DNA of 6,712 bases. It comes from Chlorobiota bacterium. Its GTDB lineage: Bacteria > Bacteroidota > Bacteroidia > Bacteroidales > JAADGE01. Shown here one piece after another: positions 1-5,352 of this stretch. The notes beneath the pieces are model-generated. The model was not told the origin of the DNA and searched no databases. It was given only the letters and a program-made list of their open reading frames with translations. How positions within the stretch are numbered: the first letter of the stretch is position 1; every line of letters starts with the position of its first letter. Location of the stretch: positions 1 to 6,712 of the forward strand of contig JAADEE010000084.1 in NCBI GenBank assembly GCA_013153575.1. Reading direction: 5' to 3'. The translations under genes were made by a program, and so were the position numbers.

Positions 1-160
1 TATGAACAATAGGATTATTTTTAAATGGTACGGCAAATATAACTTTTGCATTTTCATCTTCAATATTAATATCTTTTATAATACCTAAATCTATTAATGA
101 AAAATTAATTGCAGGATGCATCACATTTTCTAAACCTTTTAAAACTTCTCTTTTATCCAT
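1..160 (-). CDS. DUF59/MIP18-type Fe-S assembly protein, N-terminal part (cut by window edge)
   Basis: Translating the minus strand from the ATG at 160-158 gives 53 codons that run off the left edge without a stop. The product begins MDKREVLKGLENVMHPAINF and continues with SLIDLGIIKDINIEDENAKV and then a VPFKNNPI segment. The 'xVxHPAIxxSLxDLGIIKDI' pattern followed by a beta strand and a Pro-rich turn is typical of the DUF59 family (MIP18, PaaD, SufT), small proteins that help deliver Fe-S clusters. The family is usually about 100 residues, so about half is visible; the conserved Cys found in some members would lie outside the window. It starts 17 nt after the 143-aa NifX-like gene, so the two are probably co-transcribed. 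The leader is A/T-rich with no Shine-Dalgarno sequence. The family call is fairly secure; the specific client is unknown. Confidence 0.8.
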   Translation of the reverse strand, partial: MDKREVLKGLENVMHPAINFSLIDLGIIKDINIEDENAKVIFAVPFKNNPIVH

Positions 161-177
161 ACTTTATAAATTTATTT

Positions 178-609
178 TTACTCTTTAATTTTATGCTTAA
201 AAATACCGCTATTTATTCTAAAAAGCATATAATCGGAAGACTTTTTTGTAGCCTCATCAAGTATCCAATGCATATTTTTCTCTATAATTTTTACAGTTTC
301 TTCAACATTTTCAGACGAAACTATTATAGGAATAAAATACTTATCAACCATTTTAATATTTTTCCCAAATTGCATTGATACTAATGCTTTAACTTCAAAA
401 CTCCTAAGATAATCAATTATTTCTTGTCCTTTTAACATTGAACCGTGTTTTGTTTCTTCGTCGATATTTTTTTTAGTATTTTCGATTTCTTCAACAAAAA
501 CTAACCTCTCAGAATTATACTCATAAATAAGAAACTTATCAGCTTCGCCAAAATGTTTTTTTTGAAATTCTCCGTTTTTATTTACAGCAAATGCAAATTT
601 TAATTTCAT
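178..609 (-). CDS. NifX/NifB-C-terminal-like (dinitrogenase Fe-Mo cofactor family) protein, 143 aa
   Basis: Residues 1 to about 105 follow the fold order of the dinitrogenase Fe-Mo cofactor domain. There is an N-terminal strand (MKLKFAFAV), an 'F-x-K-K-H-F-G-E-A' segment equivalent to the family's 'hFGxA', a strand with YEY, a helix (KGQEIIDYLRSF), then VKALVSMQFG where other members have the 'advlitgxxGxxA' motif, and finally a PIIV strand. The Gly-rich loop is reduced to QFGKN. About 35 C-terminal residues (HWILDEATKK onward) are extra relative to the compact 112-aa relative encoded at 2618-2956. The protein has no cysteine, so any metal ligand must be His, Asp, Glu or an external sulfide. 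It lies downstream of the hairpin at 663-705 and 17 nt before the DUF59-type gene, which fits a role in cluster handling. The leader is AT-rich without a Shine-Dalgarno sequence. The exact cofactor is unknown. Confidence 0.78.
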   Translation of the reverse strand: MKLKFAFAVNKNGEFQKKHFGEADKFLIYEYNSERLVFVEEIENTKKNIDEETKHGSMLKGQEIIDYLRSFEVKALVSMQFGKNIKMVDKYFIPIIVSSENVEETVKIIEKNMHWILDEATKKSSDYMLFRINSGIFKHKIKE

Positions 610-662
610 TTTTTATTTTTCTTTAATTTAACTCTGCTAATTCAAAGTTTTAATAATAAAAT

Positions 663-705
663 ATTATATACCCTGCGGGTTTTAGAAACCCGCAGGGTAT
701 ATAAT
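663..705 (-). terminator. Perfect 20-bp GC-cored hairpin, probable terminator or REP-like palindrome
   Basis: The arms 663-682 and 686-705 are exact reverse complements with a 3-nt loop. The core is CCCTGCGGGTTT paired with AAACCCGCAGGG, extended outwards by eight A/T pairs. On the minus strand the stem is followed by ATTTTATTATT, a moderately U-rich tail. It starts 8 nt after the stop codon of the oxidoreductase gene, which suits an intrinsic terminator for that operon. A GC-rich core stands out strongly in this AT-rich sequence. Near-perfect palindromes of this general look also occur as dispersed repeats in Bacteroidota, so it may be a mobile repeat that serves as a terminator. One copy is present here. 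Confidence 0.7.
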
Positions 706-713
706 TTTAATAA

Positions 714-2570
714 CTACAATTGCAATGCAAGTTCATAAGCATCACGTATTGCATTTTGAGCTTTGCTAGGCTTCTTAGCATCACCAATTATATGAACTTT
801 TATATCTTCAACACTTTCAAATGGCAAGTAACTTTTCATACCAACAGAAACAACAATTTTATCAATATCATTTATTTCTTTTTGCTTTCCGTTTGTTTCA
901 ATAATTACTTTTTTACCATTAACTTCCACAACTTTGTGGTTTGTATAAATAATTGCATCCTTTGATTTTAACTTCTTAACTGTTAATGCTTTCTCAATCA
1001 TTTCCATTCCGTTTGCAATTTCATCAAGCAACTCAACAATGTAAACTTTATTATTAGCATCAACCAATTTAGATGCAACTTCCAAACCAATAAGTCCTCC
1101 TCCTATTATTAAGACATTTTCATTTTCAAAAAGTTGCTCGTCATTAAGAAATTCTGTCCAATAATATTCTTTAAGCCCTTTAATAGTCGGCACATTTGGT
1201 ATTGCTCCTGTTGCTAAAATAACTCCATCGTAACCTTTATCTTTTAAAGTTTCCGCAGAAACATCTTCTTTTATTACATTAATTTTTTTGTCAGAAATTT
1301 CTTTCAAATAAAAATCAATAATACGTTTTAAACTTTTTTTATTTGGTGGAAGATAAGCTAAGTTAAATTGCCCTCCAAGTTCTTCTTTTTCATACAAATC
1401 TACATTATGCCCTTTTTCTGTTAAAGAAATCGATGCCTGCATTCCTGCCAAACCTCCTCCTACAACAGCATATTTTTTTACTGAACTTGCTTTCTCAATC
1501 TTCTGTAAGCCTGTATTTAAAATAGGATTTACCACACAGCCTAAACCCTTGCCTTGTTTTACTCCTCCAAGGCAACCTTCTGCACATGCCAAACATGGTC
1601 TGTAATTTTCTTTGTTTTTATTAAGAAGTTTTGCAACAAAATTCTCATCTGCAACCAAAGAACGACCAACTGCAATATATTCTGCATTATACTTATTTTC
1701 AAGAAGTTCTACATCTTCTCTTGTATTTATTTGTCCTACAAAAATTGTAGGTATTGAGATTTCTTTTTGAATTTTAGAGGCAAATTCCCAAGTTTTTCCT
1801 TTTGGAATAAACATATGTTGAAAAAACCAAGGTGGCGTTGTACATGCCGAACCTGCGGAAACATGAATTGCATCAAAGCCTATTTTTTCAAGTTCATTTG
1901 AAAAACTTATCATATCAGCAACATGAAATCCGTTTGGAATAATCTCATCACCACTAATACGTGCAATTAACGGCACATCAACAGCTTTTCTAACTGCATT
2001 TGCAAGTTCCAAAGGAAATTTTATTCTATTTTCAAATGAGCCTCCGTATTCGTCATCTCTATCATTTACAGATGGTGAAATAAATTGAGCGAGCAAATAT
2101 CCATGTCCAAATTGTATTTCAATCATATCAAATCCTGACTTAACAGCTCTTTTAGAACTTTCAACAAACATTTCAATGACCTTGTCCATCATTTCTCTGT
2201 TCATTTTTTCAGGTTTTGCACCTCCATTCTCACAAGCTTTATCAGTTGCCGACCACCAAAAATTATTTGGAATTTTAGGATTTGCAATCCTACCCGGATG
2301 ATTTAAATGAGCAATTGCTTTTGCACCATTTTGTTTAATGGTGCTTGTTAGTTTTTGTAAACCTTCAATTTTATCATCATTATCAATTCCTATTTGAGTT
2401 GGAATTTCACGTAAACCGGCATCCATATACAAAGGTTCAGGAATAATTGCTCCTATGTATTTGTTTCTTTCTTCATAAAAATTTAAATGCTTTTGATTTA
2501 CTTTTCCGGTTTTATCGCCATAAGCCAACTTAATAGGTGGCATTATAAATTTGCTTTGTAAATTTTTCAT
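714..2570 (-). CDS. FadH/trimethylamine dehydrogenase-type NADH:flavin oxidoreductase (FMN, 4Fe-4S, FAD/NAD(P)), 618 aa
   Basis: The N-terminal half is an Old Yellow Enzyme TIM barrel (about residues 5-325). It carries HLNHPGR at 88-94, GHGYLLAQFISP at 155-166 followed by the N-D-R-x-D-x-Y-G-G-S signature, and the phosphate-binding VGRSLVADENF near 301-311. Four cysteines at 326, 329, 333 and 345 (C-x2-C-x3-C-x11-C) match the family's 4Fe-4S site. The C-terminal half has an FAD-binding VVGGGLAG near 369-376 with a downstream Glu, a second dinucleotide fold IIGGGLIG near 488-495, and the closing HIIGDAKKPSKAQNAIRDA. The length is normal for the family (about 620-700). Such enzymes pass electrons from NAD(P)H through FAD and the cluster to FMN, which reduces an enone, enoyl-CoA or similar substrate. 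The substrate here cannot be told. The gene follows the NifX-like gene by 47 nt and may be the operon's redox module, or a passenger with its own internal promoter. Confidence 0.93.
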   Translation of the reverse strand: MKNLQSKFIMPPIKLAYGDKTGKVNQKHLNFYEERNKYIGAIIPEPLYMDAGLREIPTQIGIDNDDKIEGLQKLTSTIKQNGAKAIAHLNHPGRIANPKIPNNFWWSATDKACENGGAKPEKMNREMMDKVIEMFVESSKRAVKSGFDMIEIQFGHGYLLAQFISPSVNDRDDEYGGSFENRIKFPLELANAVRKAVDVPLIARISGDEIIPNGFHVADMISFSNELEKIGFDAIHVSAGSACTTPPWFFQHMFIPKGKTWEFASKIQKEISIPTIFVGQINTREDVELLENKYNAEYIAVGRSLVADENFVAKLLNKNKENYRPCLACAEGCLGGVKQGKGLGCVVNPILNTGLQKIEKASSVKKYAVVGGGLAGMQASISLTEKGHNVDLYEKEELGGQFNLAYLPPNKKSLKRIIDFYLKEISDKKINVIKEDVSAETLKDKGYDGVILATGAIPNVPTIKGLKEYYWTEFLNDEQLFENENVLIIGGGLIGLEVASKLVDANNKVYIVELLDEIANGMEMIEKALTVKKLKSKDAIIYTNHKVVEVNGKKVIIETNGKQKEINDIDKIVVSVGMKSYLPFESVEDIKVHIIGDAKKPSKAQNAIRDAYELALQL

Positions 2571-2586
2571 ATTAGAAGATTTTAAT

Positions 2587-2609
2587 TAAAAATAATGAAC
2601 ATTTGCTCG
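2587..2609 (-). promoter_or_regulatory. Degenerate second copy of the operator, with a weak -7-like box, before the oxidoreductase gene
   Basis: The 47-nt gap before the oxidoreductase gene contains ATAATGAACAT (plus strand 2592-2602), identical to one arm of the perfect palindrome at 5358-5379. The other half is degenerate: TGCTCG in place of TGTTCA, with the same 2-nt spacing after TGAACA. On the minus strand the intact arm runs into TATTTTTA, one base from the TAnnTTTG -7 consensus and in the same relative position as in the main promoter. No TTTG is present at the expected upstream distance. It could be a weaker operator or internal promoter of the same regulon, or chance in AT-rich DNA. 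Confidence 0.4.
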
Positions 2610-2617
2610 CTAAAATA

Positions 2618-2956
2618 TTAAAATTTCTTCAATTTCCCATCTTTATATGCTTCATATGCTTCTTTAACAGTCATTTCGCCTGCACCAACATATATTTGCA
2701 TTCCTGTTTTTTCAAGAACTGTTGCTGCATTTCCTCCGGGTCCGTTTCCTGTTATTAAAACATCTGCTTTTAATTCAAAAAGTTTTTGTGCTGTTTTTGG
2801 TCCTGCACCATGTGCATCTTTTGTAGAATCGCTATTGTCTAATATTTCAATTTGGTCTTTATCTTCATCGTAAACAATAAAAAATTCTGTTCTACCAAAT
2901 CGTGCGTCCATTTCCGAACTCCATTCTTTTCCTTTTGTTGTAAATGCTATTCTCAT
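2618..2956 (-). CDS. NifX/NifB-C-terminal-like (dinitrogenase Fe-Mo cofactor family) protein, 112 aa
   Basis: This compact single-domain member shows all landmarks of the family: MRIAFTTKG strand, the D-A-R-F-G-R-T-E-F-F-I-V-Y segment at about residues 17-29, a 'HGAGPKTAQKL' helix start at 49-59, ADVLITGNGPGGNAATVL at about 64-81, and a C-terminal VGAGEMTVKEAYEAYKDGKL segment. The family includes NifX, NafY, the C-terminal part of NifB and the orange protein ORP, which bind or carry Mo- or Fe-containing clusters. There are no cysteines. No nitrogenase genes are visible, so a nitrogen-fixation role is not implied. The start is 11 nt after the stop of the second ferredoxin-ATPase gene, and the stop is 47 nt before the oxidoreductase gene, so it is part of the same operon. 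The likely role is cluster carrier or scaffold served by the two ATPases (inference). Confidence 0.92.
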   Translation of the reverse strand: MRIAFTTKGKEWSSEMDARFGRTEFFIVYDEDKDQIEILDNSDSTKDAHGAGPKTAQKLFELKADVLITGNGPGGNAATVLEKTGMQIYVGAGEMTVKEAYEAYKDGKLKKF

Positions 2957-2967
2957 TTTTATCTATT

Positions 2968-3846
2968 TTAATTTATAATATTTTTTAATTTATTCCATGT
3001 ATTTGTAATAATCTCTTTTAGTTCACCTTTATCGTATTCAACAATGGTTTGTCCGTTTGTAATTGCTTCAATAAATTCTTTCCTGTAAGGAACATCAGCA
3101 AGATGATTTATGTTTTCTTTTTCTAAGAAATCTTTAATTTTTGAAGTCATATCTTCATTCAAATCATACTTATTAATTATACAACCTGCCTTTAAATTAA
3201 ATTTATGAACAAGTTCATATACTCGTTTTAAATCATGCAAACCCGACACTGTTGGCTCTGTAACTAAAACAACATAATTTGCTCCTGATAAGGAAGATAC
3301 AACAGGGCAACCCACACCGGGTGAACCATCTACAATTATAAAATCATAACTTCCTTCTTCGGCAATTCTTTTTGCTTCATTTTTTACTTGTGCAACTAAT
3401 TTACCACTATTATCAGCTCCTATTGCCAACTTTGCATGAACCATTTTACTGCCTGTTTTTATGTCTGATATATACCATTCTCCAACATTTTGACTAATAT
3501 TTGTAATTGCATCGGTAGGGCAAACTCTTGCACAGTATCCACATCCTTCACAACTTAAATCGTCAACAACATATTTAGAATCTGTGAATGGTATTGCATC
3601 AAACCTGCAAACATCGGCACATTTGCCGCATTTAATACATGCTTCTTGATTAATTACTGCTAATTCTCCACTATAAAAGTCTTCACTTTTTGCAAAGTCA
3701 GGTTTCATTAATAGGTGCATATCGGCAGCATCAACATCACAATCTGCAATTACTGCTTTATCTTTTTCTAAAACGGCAAACGATGCAGTTATTGAAGTTT
3801 TGCCAGTTCCTCCTTTTCCTGATATTATAACTATTTCTTTTGCCAT
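2968..3846 (-). CDS. MinD/Mrp-family ATPase with two-cluster ferredoxin insert (second of tandem pair), 292 aa
   Basis: A deviant Walker A motif GKGGTGKT lies at residues 10-17, with the signature Lys at 11 and the P-loop Lys at 16. DCDVDAAD (35-42) is the switch region, and IIVDGSPGVGCP (170-181) holds the Walker B Asp173. Between these is a ferredoxin-type insert with two complete 4Fe-4S motifs: Cys70, 73, 76, 80 and Cys99, 102, 105, 109. VTEPTVSGLHDLKR (196-209) is the conserved strand and helix after the Walker B region. The family is cytoplasmic, dimerises with ATP, and is best known from cluster-carrier and orange-protein loci. It overlaps the upstream paralogue by one base (TAATG), which implies translational coupling and roughly equal output, consistent with a heterodimer. 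The 112-aa NifX-like gene follows by 11 nt. Start at 3846 is supported by the MxxEIVIISGKGG beginning usual for the family. Confidence 0.95.
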   Translation of the reverse strand: MAKEIVIISGKGGTGKTSITASFAVLEKDKAVIADCDVDAADMHLLMKPDFAKSEDFYSGELAVINQEACIKCGKCADVCRFDAIPFTDSKYVVDDLSCEGCGYCARVCPTDAITNISQNVGEWYISDIKTGSKMVHAKLAIGADNSGKLVAQVKNEAKRIAEEGSYDFIIVDGSPGVGCPVVSSLSGANYVVLVTEPTVSGLHDLKRVYELVHKFNLKAGCIINKYDLNEDMTSKIKDFLEKENINHLADVPYRKEFIEAITNGQTIVEYDKGELKEIITNTWNKLKNIIN

Positions 3847-4706
3847 TATTTAGTTTCTTTTAGTCTTAAAATAAAATCTTCAATTTTTATTAGTTCTTTC
3901 TTAACTTCTTTTATTTCATTATATAATAAACTTCCGGAAGAATATAATTCGGCTATTTTCCTGCTATTTGGAATTTTTGCAATAACAGGAATATGCTCTT
4001 CATTACAATAAGCCTCAACATTATTGTTTCCTATTCCGCTTTTGTTTATTATAACACCAAAATCTTTTTTAAGTTCTTTCATTGTTTCAATTGCCAACTT
4101 CAAATCGTGCAAACCAAAAGGTGTTGGTTCTGTTACAAGTAATACAAAATCAGCATCTTTTGTTGCCTCAATTACAGGGCAAGATGTTCCGGGTGGGGAA
4201 TCAAATATTTTAATTGCATCATTCCCAAACTTTTCATCAACATACTTCATAGTTTGATGAATTAATGGTACTGCTTGCTCCTCTCCTATTACAAGTTTAC
4301 TTTCAATAAATGAGAGATTATCTTTTTTGTATTCTTTTAAATCGCCCATCTTTTTTGAAGTCATAGGCAATGAACCTGTTGGGCAAAGTTCGGAACAGGC
4401 ATAACATGAATGGCATAATTCAGGAAAAACTAAAATCATTGTGCCAAGTTGTATTACTGCATGAAAATTACAAACTTTTTGACAATTTCCACAAAGGGTA
4501 CAAGTTTCTTGCACCCATTTTGGTATCATTTTAAATTTTTCTTCTTCATAAATTAAATTACCTTTTATAAAAAGTCCTGAATTTGGTTCTTCAACATCTA
4601 AATCAACAAGTACAACCTTATTTTTTTCAGATAAATAAGATGCTAAATTTGTTGACAATGTAGTTTTGCCTGTTCCTCCTTTACCACTTGCTATTGCAAT
4701 CTTCAT
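3846..4706 (-). CDS. MinD/Mrp-family ATPase with two-cluster ferredoxin insert (first of tandem pair), 286 aa
   Basis: The protein opens with MKIAIASGKGGTGKTT; the deviant Walker A is residues 8-15 with Lys9 and Lys14. VLVDLDVEEPN (32-42) is the switch region and IFDSPPGTSCPVIEA (167-181) contains the Walker B Asp169. The ferredoxin insert keeps all eight cysteines for two 4Fe-4S clusters: Cys69, 72, 75, 79 and Cys98, 101, 104, 108. VTEPTPFGLHDLK (191-203) follows as in its neighbour. The two proteins share this architecture but differ clearly in sequence, so they are old paralogues and not a recent duplication. Its start is 3 nt after the stop of the zinc-ribbon gene and its stop overlaps the next start, so the genes are tightly coupled. 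Role by family and context: ATP-driven Fe-S or metal-cluster transfer with the NifX-like partner. The final acceptor is unknown. Confidence 0.95.
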   Translation of the reverse strand: MKIAIASGKGGTGKTTLSTNLASYLSEKNKVVLVDLDVEEPNSGLFIKGNLIYEEEKFKMIPKWVQETCTLCGNCQKVCNFHAVIQLGTMILVFPELCHSCYACSELCPTGSLPMTSKKMGDLKEYKKDNLSFIESKLVIGEEQAVPLIHQTMKYVDEKFGNDAIKIFDSPPGTSCPVIEATKDADFVLLVTEPTPFGLHDLKLAIETMKELKKDFGVIINKSGIGNNNVEAYCNEEHIPVIAKIPNSRKIAELYSSGSLLYNEIKEVKKELIKIEDFILRLKETK

Positions 4707-4709
4707 TTT

Positions 4710-4931
4710 TTATTTTTTTAATAGTTCTTCACGTATCATTGTGTGTCCACATTCAGGACATTTTAAAGTTGTGCATTTAACACCTTGCTGGTGTTCTATT
4801 TTTGTTCCGCATTTTGCACAAACACAATATCCTCCTGTTCCAAAGGCTCCGCCTTTATTTCTGCCTTGTCCGTTTCCTCGTCCAAGTCCTTTTCCGCCTC
4901 CTTTACCGAGACCTTTTCCTGTATTTCTCAT
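4710..4931 (-). CDS. Small Gly/Lys-rich protein with C-terminal rubredoxin/zinc-ribbon-like domain, 73 aa
   Basis: Residues 1-34 are a low-complexity Gly/Lys/Arg/Asn tract (MRNTGKGLGKGGGKGLGRG...). Residues 35-73 form a metal-binding knuckle pair: YCVCAKCG (Cys36, 38, 41), HQQGVKC (Cys53) and CPECGHTMIRE (Cys58, 61). The two C-x2-C-G knuckles suggest one Zn or Fe, with Cys36 and Cys53 possibly spare. Proteins with this Gly-rich head and ribbon tail commonly accompany MinD-ferredoxin and NifX-like genes in anaerobes, generally as uncharacterised proteins. The start is the only ATG after an in-frame stop at 4944-4946, so the short length is real. It lies 3 nt before the first ATPase gene and 114 nt after the DUF5320-type gene. 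The plus-strand reading frames over it are shadows. The function is unknown; a scaffold or metal-donating role is inference. Confidence 0.85.
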   Translation of the reverse strand: MRNTGKGLGKGGGKGLGRGNGQGRNKGGAFGTGGYCVCAKCGTKIEHQQGVKCTTLKCPECGHTMIREELLKK

Positions 4932-4960
4932 GTTATTAGTTTTTTAGTTAATAAATTTGT

Positions 4961-5040
4961 GTTACGGTTTTACTCACTCCCCATTTTAATTATAAATTAC
5001 ATTTACTTGATTTAATTAAGTAAAACCGTAACCATCAAGT
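4961..5040 (-). repeat. Cluster of overlapping inverted repeats in the DUF5320/zinc-ribbon intergenic region
   Basis: GTTACGGTTTTACT (4961-4974) is the exact reverse complement of 5019-5032, giving a 14-bp stem with a 44-nt loop. Two shorter pairings use the same strands. TTTACTT (5002-5008) pairs with AAGTAAA (5018-5024), and ACTTGAT (5005-5011) pairs with ATCAAGT (5034-5040). The first short pairing excludes the long stem; the second would form a pseudoknot with it. The long stem is not followed by a U-run in the minus direction, so it is not a normal intrinsic terminator. It may be an attenuator, a processing or stability structure that separates the first gene's mRNA from the rest, or the remnant of a small inverted-repeat element. 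No known riboswitch was recognised. Confidence 0.65.
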
Positions 5041-5045
5041 TAATT

Positions 5046-5312
5046 TTAGTCCAACTCTTGCATTCTTTTTTCAAGACTGCTTAATTGGTCTTTTAAGACA
5101 TTAATTTGATTTTGTACTAATGTTTTTTCAGATACATCAGCAAATAAATTGTTTTGATGTCTGCCAAAACCATTTCCGAAACCATATCCTCTACCTCTGT
5201 TTCCTCTGCCACGTCCAAAATGGTTTCCATTAGTACCATCACCACAATGTCCTAATTGTCTTCCTGTCATTGCACCTCTTCCTTGAGGTCCTGTTCTATC
5301 AAAATTTGGCAT
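5046..5312 (-). CDS. DUF5320-type Gly/Arg-rich small protein, 88 aa
   Basis: The N-terminus MPNFDRTGPQGRGAMTGRQL matches the recurring start of DUF5320 proteins (M-P-x-x-D-x-T-G-P-x-G-x-G-x-M-T-G-R). It is followed by GHCGDG with a single Cys at residue 23 and a Gly/Arg/Asn/Phe-rich linker (about 29-52). Residues 61-88 are a predicted helical or coiled-coil tail with regular Leu/Val/Ile spacing, a likely oligomerisation segment. The length is typical. Small proteins of this type are found beside NifX-like and MinD-ferredoxin genes in anaerobes, and their biochemical role is not established. It is the first gene of the operon and has the only strong Shine-Dalgarno sequence in the window. The gap to the next gene is 114 nt and holds inverted repeats, so this gene may be expressed at a different level from the rest. 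Confidence 0.85.
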   Translation of the reverse strand: MPNFDRTGPQGRGAMTGRQLGHCGDGTNGNHFGRGRGNRGRGYGFGNGFGRHQNNLFADVSEKTLVQNQINVLKDQLSSLEKRMQELD

Positions 5313-5317
5313 AATTC

Positions 5318-5324
5318 CCTCCTT
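5318..5324 (-). promoter_or_regulatory. Strong Shine-Dalgarno site (AAGGAGG) for the DUF5320-type gene
   Basis: On the minus strand AAGGAGGGAATT directly precedes the ATG at 5312. AAGGAGG is a full match to the canonical anti-16S sequence, with 5 nt to the start codon. The other complete genes here and the left-edge partial gene have A/T-only leaders at this position, which is normal for Bacteroidota. The site fixes the start codon and suggests unusual translational control or high output of this one gene. Confidence 0.85.
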
Positions 5325-5352
5325 TTTTAATTTAATTAATAAAATCTATTTG

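Noticed and set aside
109..378. Plus-strand 89-codon open frame rich in Phe, Asn and Ile
   Set aside because: It lies antisense over the 143-aa NifX-like gene and the DUF59 start; its composition is what AT-rich antisense DNA gives, with no recognisable motif.
663..705. CRISPR repeat
   Set aside because: There is a single palindrome with no second copy or spacer in the window.
720..965. Plus-strand 81-codon open frame
   Set aside because: It is wholly antisense to the C-terminal part of the oxidoreductase gene, whose family motifs are unambiguous.
1554..1757. Plus-strand 67-codon open frame with several Cys
   Set aside because: It is antisense to the 4Fe-4S cluster region of the oxidoreductase; the Cys codons are a by-product of the opposite strand.
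4024..4257. Plus-strand 77-codon open frame
   Set aside because: It is antisense to the first ferredoxin-ATPase and has no leader, motif or neighbour to support it.
2618..4706. Nitrogen-fixation cluster
   Set aside because: The NifX-like domain and ATPases with ferredoxin inserts can suggest nif genes, but no nifH, D, K, E, N or full-length radical-SAM nifB is present and the ATPases are MinD/Mrp type, not NifH.
4666..5015. Two overlapping plus-strand frames, one Pro-rich and one Ser/Phe-rich
   Set aside because: They mirror the Gly-rich and Cys-rich coding of the zinc-ribbon gene on the minus strand; Pro runs are the antisense of Gly codons.
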